This document shows positions 1-9,963 of a stretch of 53,010 bases of DNA, in pieces. The DNA is from Aurantimonas coralicida (GTDB lineage Bacteria > Pseudomonadota > Alphaproteobacteria > Rhizobiales > Rhizobiaceae), in contig DRFF01000066.1 in assembly GCA_011050685.1 (NCBI GenBank), positions 1 through 53,010 on the forward strand, given 5' to 3'. Position 1 is the first letter of the stretch; every line of letters begins with the position of its first letter. Position numbers and translations under genes: made by a program. Under the pieces are notes generated by a model. The model saw only the letters and a program-made list of their open reading frames with translations, did not search any database and was not told the DNA's origin.

Positions 1-540
1 AACCGCCGGTTCCGGCCGCGCGACGATCTGGGTGCCGCGAAAATGATTGGCGATCTGGATCAGGCTGCGGGCGGCAATGATGTCCATGTCGCCGCTTGCC
101 CAGGCGGCTTCCGCGCCACAATCAGCCGGGCAGATCAGCCCGAGACCGATGGCGTTGGCCCCGATCGCCGCCGGCAGCGTCCCGGCCACCGCCGTCAGCA
201 TGCCGTCGAGCGAGAGTTCTCCCAGGACAACGTAGCCGGCGAGCGCGTCGGAGGGGATCGCGCCGAGCGCCGCCATCAGTCCGAGCGCGATCGGCAGGTC
301 GTAGTGGCTGCCCTCCTTGGGCAGGTCGGCCGGCGCGAGGTTGACGGTAACCTTCTTGGGCGGCATCGACAGGCCCGAGGCGTGCAGCGCCGCCTGGACT
401 CGCTCCCGGCTTTCGGCGACGGCCTTGTCGGGCAGGCCGACGATCTGGATGCCGACCTTGCCGGGGGCGACCATGACCTGGACGTCGACCGGGACGGCCT
501 CGATTCCCTGAAACGCGACGGTCTTGACGCGCGACACCAT
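1..540 (-). CDS. YifB/ComM family Mg-chelatase-like AAA+ ATPase, N-terminal part
   Basis: The gene enters from the left edge and only its first 180 codons are inside the window. The N-terminus begins MVSRVKTVAFQGIEA and continues with VQIVGLPDKAVAESRERV-like and NLAPADLPKEG segments (seen here as GIQIVGLPDKAV and VNLAPADLPKEGSHYD). These are hallmarks of the N-terminal ChlI-type domain of YifB/ComM proteins. In naturally transformable bacteria ComM is a helicase that promotes branch migration during recombination of incoming DNA; in other bacteria its role is less clear. The ATP-binding domain and C-terminus lie outside the window, so intactness cannot be judged. The start is the ATG at 540; no upstream in-frame alternative looks better. 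Confidence 0.9.
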   Translation of the reverse strand, partial: MVSRVKTVAFQGIEAVPVDVQVMVAPGKVGIQIVGLPDKAVAESRERVQAALHASGLSMPPKKVTVNLAPADLPKEGSHYDLPIALGLMAALGAIPSDALAGYVVLGELSLDGMLTAVAGTLPAAIGANAIGLGLICPADCGAEAAWASGDMDIIAARSLIQIANHFRGTQIVARPEPAV

Positions 541-816
541 GGGGTCACCCCTCGAACCGGCGGCCTGTACCCACAGCGGTGAGACGGCCGCCTTGACCAA
601 GAATGCCTCAAGGTAAGCATGGTTTTGAGAATGAAACAAGAACATCATTCGAACAAAACCGCGCCGAATCGAGTCGCGCCGTTCAACCGGATGATTCGTT
701 AAAGGCAAATTAATTCAGGATTAGCCATGTTTTCCGGCCTCGGCGGCTCACCTCGCAGGACCCGCTAACGCCACCACGGGCGCCCGACCGTCGCCTCGCT
801 TTCGCCTGTCGCCGGT

Positions 817-1437
817 TCAGCCCAGCAGGTACGGCGCAGTCTCCTGCCAGCCTTCGTAGATCATCTTCAGCGCGACATAGAGGATGATCACCAACCCGAT
901 ATAGCCGATCCAGCGATAGCGGCCGAGCAGCCGCGCGATCAGCGTCGCGGCGAGGCCCATCAGCGCGATCGACAGGATCAGGCCGAGCACCAGCACCCAG
1001 AGGTGCTCGCGGGCCGCGCCGGCGACGGCGAGCACGTTGTCGAGCGACATCGAGACGTCGGCGAGGACGATTTGCCAGATGGCTTGGCTGAGCGACTTGC
1101 GCGGTGCCAGGCTTGCGCTGTCGCCATAGAGCGCGGCTTCGGCGGCGAGGTCCGGCACCCGCAGCTCCTGCCACATCTTCCAACTCACCCAGAGCAGCAG
1201 CAGCCCGCCAGCCAAAAGCAGGCCGACGATCTCGAGCAGCTGCGTCGTGACCGTGGCGAAGCCGATGCGCAGCACCGTGGCGGCGATGATGCCGACGAGG
1301 ATCGCCTTGCCGCGTTGCGCGGCCGGCAGCCCGGCCGCGGCGAGACCGATCACCACGGCATTGTCTCCGGCGAGCACCAGATCGATCATGATGACCTGCG
1401 CCAGCGCCGTCAGGGATTCTGCCGTCAGAAATTCCAT
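817..1437 (-). CDS. TerC/YjbE family integral membrane protein (putative metal exporter)
   Basis: A 206-residue polytopic membrane protein starting MEFLTAESL. The GDN signature at about residues 24-26 in the first membrane segment, followed by VVIGLAAAGLP, is typical of the TerC superfamily, and size and pattern match the shorter YjbE-type branch. Members of the superfamily have been linked to manganese export and tellurite resistance; the substrate here is not readable from sequence. A TTG two codons upstream (1443) would also be in frame, but I prefer the ATG at 1437. It lies downstream of, and in the same direction as, the unknown membrane protein at 1581-2990, with about 140 bases between them. 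Confidence 0.82.
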   Translation of the reverse strand: MEFLTAESLTALAQVIMIDLVLAGDNAVVIGLAAAGLPAAQRGKAILVGIIAATVLRIGFATVTTQLLEIVGLLLAGGLLLLWVSWKMWQELRVPDLAAEAALYGDSASLAPRKSLSQAIWQIVLADVSMSLDNVLAVAGAAREHLWVLVLGLILSIALMGLAATLIARLLGRYRWIGYIGLVIILYVALKMIYEGWQETAPYLLG

Positions 1438-1580
1438 CGCCAAGAAAGCTTTCGGGAAAAAATGGAGCCGTTCGTCTCGACCGGAGGGTTTGGGCGTCGG
1501 CGTGAGGGACGCCGCTTGAAGTAGTGCAATCGCCGCGTGCGGGAAAGCGCTTGCCGTCTATCCGGGCCAAAGTGGAATGG

Positions 1581-2990
1581 TCACAGCATCGCCGCAACGA
1601 GCACCGACAGCGAGAGCGCCAGTCCGGCGACGAGGTTGAAGCCGCGGTTCCACACCAGGCCCACATGGAGCGCGCTGGCATGGCCAAGCCGGCCGACCAG
1701 CATGGTCGTCGCCGTGAAGGGCGACGACGCGCCGGTCAACGCCCAGCCGGCGGTCAGCGCAACGATGATGGCGTTCGGCGAGACCCCCAGGGTTTCGGCG
1801 GACGGAAGCAGCGGGGCGAGCAGAGAAACCGACAGGAGCGGGTTCATGCCGATCTGGCCGAGCAGCGGGATGATCCAGACCAATGCGACCAGGACGAGCG
1901 GGCCGGGAAGCGCGGCAAGGCCGGCGGGCTGGCTTTCCATCAATGGCTGCAGCAGCGCGCTGCCGACCGTGCCGATGAACCCTGCCATGACCAGGAGGAC
2001 GAGCTCCGAATGGTAGGATGGTACCTCAGCGATCGTGAAGGTCTGCAGATGGGTGAGCCAGCGCCGCGCGGTACCCTCCGGCCCACGCGTCTGGACGAAC
2101 AGCCAGCCGACGGCCAGCGTCGGGACCAGCAGCATGACCACCGCGATCATCCGCAGGCCGGTCAAAAGCTCGAGCGCCGCAACGCCGGAAAACAGCAGCA
2201 GCAGCAGCGCCAGCAGCGGCTTCAGGTCGCGCCAGCTGCCTATCGGCTTCGCGCGTGCCGGGCGCGGCTGCGAGAGTTTCGGCTTGTAGAGCGAATCCAG
2301 CGCCCAGCCCACGAAGGTCACCAGGACCGCGTTGAGAATGGCGAAGCCCGCCGCGCCGCTCCAGGAGGAACCCGGGATGATCGAGGTAGTGATCGCCATG
2401 GCGAAGGCGAGCGGCGACCACGCCAGGGTGGCGACGAAGCCGCGCTGGATGGCCAGAAGCATGCGCCGGTTGCGGATATCGCGAATCTCCGCGTTGGTCT
2501 CCCGATTCGCGATGCTTTCCGTCAGGCCGCCGAGCAGCGAGATCGCGCCGTAATTGAGGATGAGCGCGAACAGGTGGCCGCCGATCGTCAGGGCCAGATA
2601 GCGCTTGCCCGGCGGCTGCGTCGCCAGATACTGCCCGCAGCGCGCGATCGCCGGCGAGGTCGAGGCAGGATTGCGCAGCGAGGCGAGGGCGATGAAGAAT
2701 GCCGCGATGAACGAACCCTGGGCGAGTCCGCGAAGCGCGATGTCTTGCCAGTCGGGCCGGAAAATGACGGCGGCCGCGACAAGGCCGAGGCCGGCCGCGA
2801 CGAAAGCCTGCCGCGACGGACGCGCGCGGGGCGCGGCAAGCGCGAGAAATGCCACGATCCCTGCCGAGCCGACCATCGACGCCGTCGCGTCGCCGGTCCA
2901 TTCCCGCAGGAGAACGGCAAAGGCGGTGACGATCAGCACGACGCCGATGACACGGTCGAGCACGGGCGATGGAACTCCGAAGGGTTGCAA
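1581..2990 (-). CDS. Polytopic membrane protein of unknown function
   Basis: About 469 residues, dominated by hydrophobic stretches consistent with 10-12 membrane spans. Two halves can be made out: an N-terminal one with GSFIAAFFIALASL and GGHLFALILNYGAISLLGG, and a C-terminal one ending in PNAIIVALTAGWALTGASSP. The last stretch, GWALTGASSPFTAT, resembles the substrate-binding segments of ion-transporter superfamily permeases (inference). I do not recognise the family firmly and do not assign a substrate. The start is uncertain. The longest frame opens with TTG at 2990; a GTG at 2963 lies 11 bases after a GGAG and may be the real start. It is divergent from trhO. Confidence 0.7.
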   Translation of the reverse strand: MQPFGVPSPVLDRVIGVVLIVTAFAVLLREWTGDATASMVGSAGIVAFLALAAPRARPSRQAFVAAGLGLVAAAVIFRPDWQDIALRGLAQGSFIAAFFIALASLRNPASTSPAIARCGQYLATQPPGKRYLALTIGGHLFALILNYGAISLLGGLTESIANRETNAEIRDIRNRRMLLAIQRGFVATLAWSPLAFAMAITTSIIPGSSWSGAAGFAILNAVLVTFVGWALDSLYKPKLSQPRPARAKPIGSWRDLKPLLALLLLLFSGVAALELLTGLRMIAVVMLLVPTLAVGWLFVQTRGPEGTARRWLTHLQTFTIAEVPSYHSELVLLVMAGFIGTVGSALLQPLMESQPAGLAALPGPLVLVALVWIIPLLGQIGMNPLLSVSLLAPLLPSAETLGVSPNAIIVALTAGWALTGASSPFTATTMLVGRLGHASALHVGLVWNRGFNLVAGLALSLSVLVAAML

Positions 2991-3153
2991 GCAGGTGGCG
3001 GGATTCGTTTCCCTCTCTTATCATCTTCCCGTCAACCGTCACCGTAACGTGGGAGAAAATTCGCCGATCGCCCGGACACAGGCCGACACCGCTGGAGGAA
3101 CGCTGGTGCGACCGCGCATTTGTCAGGCGCGACCCGTGGCGCTATGAGGCGGC

Positions 3154-4041
3154 ATGCCGTTCACCGTCGCTGCCTTCTACCGGTTCGTCCCGCTCGATGA
3201 TCTGCCGTCGTTTAAGGCGGCGCTCGCCGCCTTCTGCGCCGAGCGCGAGGCACGCGGTACGATCCTGATCGCGCCCGAGGGTGTCAACGGCACCATCGCC
3301 GGAACGAAGCCGGCGATCGCCGCGATCATCGACGAGCTCGACCGCCGCTGCGGCATCCGGTGCGGCGAGGTCAAATTCTCCGAAGCCGATGCCTGGCCCT
3401 TCGCGCGGCTGAAGATCCGTATCCGGCCCGAGATCATCACCATGCGCGCGCCCGAGGCCGATCCGTCGACGCAAGTCGGCACCTATGTCGAGGCGTTGGA
3501 CTGGAACGCGCTGATTGCCGATCCGGAGGTGGTCGTCGTCGACACGCGCAACCGGTACGAGACCAGGGTCGGCGGCTTCGAGGGGGCGATCGATCCCGGC
3601 ATCGACAATTTCACCGACTTTAAGGATTTCGTCGCGGCCAGCCTCGACCCGAAGGCCCATCGCAAGGTTGCGATGTTCTGCACGGGCGGCATTCGCTGCG
3701 AAAAGGCGTCGGCCTACATGCTGTCAAAGGGGTTCGAGAGCGTTTTCCACCTCAAGGGCGGCATTTTGAAATATCTCGAGGAGGTGCCGAAAGACGACAG
3801 CCGCTGGCGGGGCGACTGCTACGTCTTCGACGGGCGGGTCGCCGTCGGCCACGGGCTGGAGGCGACCGACTGGGTCGCGTGTTTCGGCTGCGGGGCGCCG
3901 CTCTCGCCCGATGATCAGGCATCGTCGGCCTACGAGGACGGCGTCTCCTGCCCGCATTGTATCGACCGGCTCACCGGGGAGAAAGCCGCGGCGCTGCGCG
4001 AGCGCCAGCGGCAGATGACGGCGAGCGAAACCGCCGACTGA
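3154..4041 (+). CDS. trhO: tRNA uridine-34 hydroxylase, rhodanese-like (TrhO/YceA)
   Basis: A 295-residue protein with the full TrhO architecture: an N-terminal acylphosphatase-like region (PEGVNGTIAG near residues 41-50), a central rhodanese domain (VVVDTRNRYE near 127-136) and the active-site loop CTGGIRCEK at 176-184 with Cys176 and Cys182. The C-terminal tail carries CFGCG and CPHC pairs that look like a metal-binding knuckle. The family hydroxylates uridine 34 of certain tRNAs to 5-hydroxyuridine using O2, without prephenate. It is transcribed alone, divergent from the membrane protein at 1581-2990. The ATG at 3154 gives a normal family length. Confidence 0.93.
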   Translation: MPFTVAAFYRFVPLDDLPSFKAALAAFCAEREARGTILIAPEGVNGTIAGTKPAIAAIIDELDRRCGIRCGEVKFSEADAWPFARLKIRIRPEIITMRAPEADPSTQVGTYVEALDWNALIADPEVVVVDTRNRYETRVGGFEGAIDPGIDNFTDFKDFVAASLDPKAHRKVAMFCTGGIRCEKASAYMLSKGFESVFHLKGGILKYLEEVPKDDSRWRGDCYVFDGRVAVGHGLEATDWVACFGCGAPLSPDDQASSAYEDGVSCPHCIDRLTGEKAAALRERQRQMTASETAD

Positions 4042-4056
4042 CCGCTCAGCGCTGCC

Positions 4057-5172
4057 TCAGGCGGCCAGCGCCTGGTTGGCGTCGATCATCGCCCGGCCGA
4101 GCGATTCGGCGACGGCCCGGTTGGTGATCTGACCACGATGGACATTGAGCCCGTGCATCAGGTGTGGGTCGGCCGACAACGCCTCGAGCCTGCGGTTGGC
4201 CAGCGCCAGGCCGAAGGGCAGCGTCGCGTTGTTGAGCGCGTGCGCCGAGGTGATCGGCACGGCGCCCGGCATGTTGGCGACACAGTAATGCACGACGCCG
4301 TCGATCTCGAAGGTCGGTTCGGCGTGAGTCGTCGCGTGCGAAGTCTCGAAGCAGCCGCCCTGGTCGATGGCAACATCGACCAGCACCGCGCCCTTTTTCA
4401 TGCCGGAGAGCATCTCGCGGGTGACGAGCTTTGGCGCCGAGGCACCGGGGATGAGCACCGCGCCGATCACGGCGTCGGCGGCGAACACTTCTTCCTCGAT
4501 CGCCGTCTTGGTCGAATAGCGCGTATGGACGCGGCCGGCGAAGAGGTCGTCGAGGTCGCGCAGACGCTGGATCGAACGGTCGAGGATGGTGACGTCGGCG
4601 CCGAGGCCGATCGCCATCTTGGCCGCTTCCTTGCCGACGACGCCGCCACCGATGATGACGATCTTGCCGGGGGCGACGCCGGGGACGCCGCCGAGCAACA
4701 CGCCGCGCCCGCCATGGGCCTTTTCGAGAGCCCGGGCCGCGGCCTGGATCGACAGCCGGCCCGCGACCTCCGACATCGGAGCCAGCAGCGGCAGGCCGCC
4801 GCGCCCGTCGGTGACGGTCTCGTAGGCGATCGCGGTGACGCCCGAAGCGAGCAATCCCTCGGTCTGTTTCGGGTCCGGCGCGAGGTGGAGATAGGTGTAG
4901 AGGATCTGGCCCTCGCGCAGCTGCGCCCACTCGTTCGGCTGCGGCTCCTTGACCTTCACCACCATGTCGGCGGCCTTGAAGACTTCGGCGGCATCGGCGG
5001 CAATCGTCGCGCCCGCAGCCTGGTAATCGGCGTCGCTGGCGTCGATGCCCGCTCCGGCGCCGGTCTCGATGAGCACCTCATGGCCCTGGGCGACATATTC
5101 GCGGGCCGCCGACGGCGTCAGGCCGACTCGGTATTCGTGGTTCTTGATCTCTTTCGGGCAGCCGACGCGCAT
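4057..5172 (-). CDS. ald: Alanine dehydrogenase
   Basis: Starting at the ATG at 5172 ([18 protein letters not shown]) the product is 371 residues, the standard length for NAD-dependent L-alanine dehydrogenase. The pyruvate-binding lysine is at residue 75 (VKVKEPQ) and the catalytic histidine at residue 96 (YTYLHLA), the canonical positions. The NAD fold follows as [15 protein letters not shown] near 170-185. It catalyses reversible oxidative deamination of L-alanine to pyruvate and ammonia in the cytoplasm. The gene is divergent from an Lrp/AsnC regulator at 5306, a pairing common for alanine-responsive control. The open frame extends further upstream but would run into the regulator's promoter, so the shorter start is chosen. 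Confidence 0.95.
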   Translation of the reverse strand: MRVGCPKEIKNHEYRVGLTPSAAREYVAQGHEVLIETGAGAGIDASDADYQAAGATIAADAAEVFKAADMVVKVKEPQPNEWAQLREGQILYTYLHLAPDPKQTEGLLASGVTAIAYETVTDGRGGLPLLAPMSEVAGRLSIQAAARALEKAHGGRGVLLGGVPGVAPGKIVIIGGGVVGKEAAKMAIGLGADVTILDRSIQRLRDLDDLFAGRVHTRYSTKTAIEEEVFAADAVIGAVLIPGASAPKLVTREMLSGMKKGAVLVDVAIDQGGCFETSHATTHAEPTFEIDGVVHYCVANMPGAVPITSAHALNNATLPFGLALANRRLEALSADPHLMHGLNVHRGQITNRAVAESLGRAMIDANQALAA

Positions 5173-5305
5173 GATGGTCCTCCTCTGGGCGATCTCGCAG
5201 ATTTCGCCGGAAGCGGTCGCAATGTCCTTTCGAAATTGACGCGTTTGACGGGAGGTTGCACAACGAACTTGCGTCACATTGGTGTTAGGCGCAAAAATCC
5301 CATGC

Positions 5306-5779
5306 ATGGACGCCTTGGACCGATTTGACCTTGCCATTATGCGTGCTTTGGAGCGCGAAGGGCGACTGACCAACAACACCCTCGCCGAACGGGTCGGCTT
5401 GTCGCCGTCGGCCTGTTCCCGCCGGCTCGACCGGCTGGAGGCGACCGGCGCAATTCTTAGCTATCATGCCCGGCTGTCCAATCGCGCGCTCGGCCATCCG
5501 ATCACCGTCCTCGTGCATATCGGGCTATCCGGCCAGAGCGAACGTCAACTCGCCGAGTTCGAGGCGGCGGCGAAGCGCTGTCCAAACGTGATCGTCTGCT
5601 TTTTGATGTCGGGCGAGTACGACTATCTCCTGCGGATCGCGGCCCGCGATCTCGAGGATTACGAGCGTATCCACAAGACCTATCTGTCGGCGTTTCCGTA
5701 TGTCGTGCGGATCAACTCGTCCTTCGCGTTGCGCGAAGTCCTCGATCGCTCGACGGTGCAGATCGATCCGGGGGTGTGA
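5306..5779 (+). CDS. Lrp/AsnC family transcriptional regulator, probable regulator of ald
   Basis: A 157-residue protein starting MDALDRFDLAIMRAL. The N-terminal AsnC-type helix-turn-helix covers about residues 20-45 (TNNTLAERVGLSPSACSRRL). The rest is the RAM ligand-binding domain with the SGEYDYLL and YPYVVRINSSFALREV-like strands (seen as FPYVVRINSSFALREV). Proteins of this type form octamers and sense amino acids. Divergence from ald over a 133-base gap makes alanine-responsive control of ald the likely job (inference, by analogy with AldR). An in-frame upstream start at 5279 would add nine residues not typical of the family, so 5306 is used. Confidence 0.9.
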   Translation: MDALDRFDLAIMRALEREGRLTNNTLAERVGLSPSACSRRLDRLEATGAILSYHARLSNRALGHPITVLVHIGLSGQSERQLAEFEAAAKRCPNVIVCFLMSGEYDYLLRIAARDLEDYERIHKTYLSAFPYVVRINSSFALREVLDRSTVQIDPGV

Positions 5780-5799
5780 GTCGGGAATGACGAGACAGG

Positions 5800-7320
5800 T
5801 CAGCCGGTAACTGCTTCGGCCGTGTCCTCGTCCTGGTCTGTCGCGGCGGCGCGCGCGTGCTCGGCGAACACCCGTCCGACGCCGATGAGGATCGGGCGGT
5901 CGACGCCGATCCGGGCGACGATCGCGCCGAGGCTGGCGAGCGTGCCGGCGGCCTTGGTTTCATCGTCGCGGGACAGATTCGCCGCGACCGCCACCGGCGT
6001 TGTTTCCGGCAGACCGTTGGCGATCAGCCGCGCGGCGATCTTCGGCGCCATCCGGCCACCCATATAGAAGATCGTCGTGGCGTGATCGTCGGCCAGCGCC
6101 CGCCAGTCGAGATCCTCCGGCAGGTCGCCTTGCTTGGAGTGCCCGGTGACGAAGCGCAACTGTTGGGCGCGGTCGCGGTGGGTCAGCGAGACCCCGAAGC
6201 TTGCCGCCAGCGCCGAGGCGGCAGTGATGCCCGGCACGATCGCCACCGGGATGTTCTCGCGATGCAGCTCGTCGAGCTCCTCCCCGGCCCGGCCGAACAC
6301 CGAGACATCGCCGGATTTCAGCCGCACGACGTGTTTGCCCGCCTTGGCGAACTGCACCATCATGCGGTTGATGTCCTCCTGGCGGCAGCTGTCGCGGGCG
6401 GCGCGCTTGCCGACCAGCATCCGTTTGGCCTCGCGGCGGGCCAGTTCCAGAATCTCGTCGGACACCAGATCGTCGAACAGGATGACGTCGGCCGCCTGCA
6501 GGGCGCGCACGGCCTTCAGCGTCAGGAGTTCGGCCTCGCCCGGCCCGGCGCCGACCAGGGTGACCCGGCCCCCGGCCTGCGGCGAACGGGCGAGGTCGGC
6601 GACGAATCGTTGCGCGTCGCTCTCGGCGTTTGCGTCGGGCGCCTTGGTGGTGAAGGCCTTGTCGGAAAAGCGCTCCCAGAAGGCGCGGCGCAGCGGACCC
6701 GGCGCGAGGCGGTCGACCACCTCGGCGCGGACTTTCGCCGCGAGCGCCGCCCAGCCGGCGAGGGCCGGCGGCAGCAGCGTCTCGATGCGTCGGCGGATCG
6801 CCTGGCCGAGAATCGGCGCGGCGCCGTCGGTGGAAATGCCGATGACCACCGGCGAGCGGTTGACGATCGAGCCGAAGCGGAAGTCGCAGAAGGCCGGCTT
6901 GTCGACGACATTGACCGGAATGCCCGCGGCCTTGGCCGCGCAATAAAAGGCCTGCGCCTCGGCTTCGCTCTCCACATCGCCGACGGCGATCGCCGCGCCG
7001 GCGAAGATGTCGGCCGACCACGGCCGGTCGTGATGATGGATGCGGCCCGAAACCGGCGGCATGGCCAGAAGGCCGGCCATTTCCTCGTCGAGGTCGTCGG
7101 CCGGCGCATAGAGGTCGACATGCGCCCCGGCCGAGGCCAGCAGTTCCGCCTTCCAGGCCGCGCCCGGCCCGCCGCCGGCCATGACCACCCGCTTGGCCCC
7201 GAGGTCGAAGAACACCGGCAGGCTGGCGAGTTCCCCCATGCGCGCCGGACGCAAAGGTTCGCGCGCGCCGAACCCATCGTCGGAACGGTCGTCGTCGCGG
7301 ATGAACGGGCGCTCGGCCAT
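5800..7320 (-). CDS. cysG: Siroheme synthase CysG (precorrin-2 dehydrogenase/ferrochelatase plus uroporphyrinogen-III C-methyltransferase)
   Basis: A 506-residue bifunctional protein. The N-terminal third is the NAD-dependent precorrin-2 dehydrogenase/sirohydrochlorin ferrochelatase part (VVMAGGGPGAAWKAELLASAG near residue 40; IGISTDGAAPILGQAIRRRIE). The C-terminal half is a SAM-dependent SUMT domain (TLVGAGPGEAELLTLKA, VVRLKSGDVSVFGRAGEE, VPGITAASALAA, FYMGG). Together they turn uroporphyrinogen III into siroheme, the cofactor of assimilatory sulfite and nitrite reductases. The start is the ATG at 7320, with AAGGA about nine bases upstream; the open frame continues further without a better site. 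No sulfite-reductase genes are in the window. It is convergent with the Lrp gene. Confidence 0.93.
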   Translation of the reverse strand: MAERPFIRDDDRSDDGFGAREPLRPARMGELASLPVFFDLGAKRVVMAGGGPGAAWKAELLASAGAHVDLYAPADDLDEEMAGLLAMPPVSGRIHHHDRPWSADIFAGAAIAVGDVESEAEAQAFYCAAKAAGIPVNVVDKPAFCDFRFGSIVNRSPVVIGISTDGAAPILGQAIRRRIETLLPPALAGWAALAAKVRAEVVDRLAPGPLRRAFWERFSDKAFTTKAPDANAESDAQRFVADLARSPQAGGRVTLVGAGPGEAELLTLKAVRALQAADVILFDDLVSDEILELARREAKRMLVGKRAARDSCRQEDINRMMVQFAKAGKHVVRLKSGDVSVFGRAGEELDELHRENIPVAIVPGITAASALAASFGVSLTHRDRAQQLRFVTGHSKQGDLPEDLDWRALADDHATTIFYMGGRMAPKIAARLIANGLPETTPVAVAANLSRDDETKAAGTLASLGAIVARIGVDRPILIGVGRVFAEHARAAATDQDEDTAEAVTG

Positions 7321-7655
7321 GTCGTCGTCCTTGTTGAGGTCAAGCTTGCAGTCACACTGCATAAGCCTTGGACCCGCGACAAGGCGAGGCGAAATTTTGC
7401 GCATTCGGCGGCGAAAAGAGGTTCGTGTTCGCTCGGACGGCACGGTTCAAGCATGAGGATGCAACGCGCGTTCCTCCAATGCCTTGGAATCCGGGTTCTG
7501 TCCTCTTTCTTGGAAAGCAGACGTCCCCTCAAGTTTACTTCTGAACCACTTGCGGCGGTCAGTCTGGAACATTCCTCAGAAGCTCGCGTTCTTGTCATTA
7601 CGTCACCGTGGAGGAAGACGGTGCATCGCAAAAATTACTTTTAGAGGAACAACGC
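7321..7655. other. Intergenic region between cysG and the DUF305 gene
   Basis: A 335-base gap between divergent genes. The DUF305-proximal part holds an EcfG-type promoter (listed separately). The rest, including the cysG leader, shows no convincing ORF, repeat or riboswitch to me. Confidence 0.6.
7566..7590 (+). promoter_or_regulatory. EcfG-type (general stress response) promoter upstream of the DUF305 gene
   Basis: GGAAC at 7566-7570 and CGTT at 7587-7590 are separated by exactly 16 bases. This matches the -35/-10 consensus (GGAAC, 16-17 bases, CGTT) known for the alphaproteobacterial general stress sigma factor EcfG. The elements end 65 bases before the DUF305 start codon and point towards it. 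The match is seen directly; sigma-factor use is inferred. Confidence 0.7.
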
Positions 7656-8159
7656 ATGACCGATAAGACCCGCAAAGCGCCGGCCGCTCTCATAAAAAAC
7701 GGCGAATACTCCGACGAACGGTGGATCGATATGATGGCGGCCCATCACGCGATGGCAATCGGCATGGGGGAAATCGCGAAGGAGAGAGGTGAACACCCGG
7801 AGATCCGAAACCTCGCCCAAAGCATTATTGACGATCAGATGAAAGAACGCGAGAAGTTGTCGAAGATCAAGAAGGACAACTTCGGAACGGACGAAATCGC
7901 GAACTCGCCGCATGATCATGAGCGGGGCATGCACGGCATGGTCAGCAACGCCGAGTTGAAGAAGGCAGACCCTTTCGACAAAGCTTTCATCCGTAATCAG
8001 ATTCCCCACCACGCCTCCGCCATCGAGATGGCATCGGTAGCCGCGATGGAAACCAAGATCGACGCCATCCGAATGATGGGGCGCCAGATCATTCAGGCTC
8101 AGGCCGAAGAGATCGGCAACATGATCAACTGGCACAAGGCTTGGTACGGAGACATGTAA
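7656..8159 (+). CDS. DUF305 domain-containing protein, probable stress-regulon member
   Basis: A 167-residue, highly charged, His- and Met-rich helical protein with no signal peptide. It shows the two-part DUF305 pattern: MMAAHHAMAIGMGEIA near residues 24-39 followed by LAQSIIDDQMKE, and IPHHASAIEMASVAAM near 115-130 followed by IIQAQAEEIGNM. The HH pairs and methionines recall ferritin-like helical bundles that bind metal, often linked to copper, but the function is undefined. The ATG at 7656 has AGAGGAAC just upstream. An EcfG-type promoter at 7566-7590 suggests induction by general stress (inference). Unlike many family members it lacks an export signal, so a cytoplasmic role is likely. 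Confidence 0.85.
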   Translation: MTDKTRKAPAALIKNGEYSDERWIDMMAAHHAMAIGMGEIAKERGEHPEIRNLAQSIIDDQMKEREKLSKIKKDNFGTDEIANSPHDHERGMHGMVSNAELKKADPFDKAFIRNQIPHHASAIEMASVAAMETKIDAIRMMGRQIIQAQAEEIGNMINWHKAWYGDM

Positions 8160-8203
8160 GAGCAAAGCGGCCGCGCACGTTGCCTCTCACGGATATCCTT
8201 CTT

Positions 8204-8241
8204 CTCGTTGCCGGGCCGCCCCCGGCGAGAACGGCAACGAG
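8204..8241. terminator. Stem-loop between the convergent DUF305 and pobA genes
   Basis: CTCGTTGCC (8204-8212) pairs with GGCAACGAG (8233-8241), with further GC pairing inside the loop. There is no T-run on either side, so intrinsic termination is uncertain. Its position between convergent genes fits a bidirectional 3'-end structure. Confidence 0.4.
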
Positions 8242-8372
8242 GGGCCTTGGCGAGTCGCAAGTCCTCGGTGGGTAGGCAGACTGGAGCGAGCAGCCGGACA
8301 GGGTGAAACGTCGGATGGATATGGCCGCGTTTTCCTTCACAAAATGAGTACGGAAGCGGGGCGCAGCGGCCC

Positions 8373-9856
<1,484 letters not shown>

Positions 9857-9963
9857 TGGCGCCGCATGTCTCGCAACCCGCGGTCTTCGAGACCCTTGCC
9901 GAACGCGACGGTCCGCCCGGCGCTATCCGAGGGTGCGGCTCGCCGCCCCTCGGATGGCGCCGT

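Noticed and set aside
1524-3047. A 507-codon open frame on the plus strand
   Set aside because: It is antisense to the membrane protein at 1581-2990, rich in Arg/Gln/Asp as expected for shadow frames in GC-rich DNA, and has no recognisable motif.
3092-3121. Second EcfG-like promoter (GGAAC) ahead of trhO
   Set aside because: The GGAAC is followed 16-17 bases later by ATTT/TTTG rather than CGTT.
5857-7644. A 595-codon open frame antisense to cysG
   Set aside because: Shadow frame; it also runs through the cysG promoter and the EcfG-type promoter.
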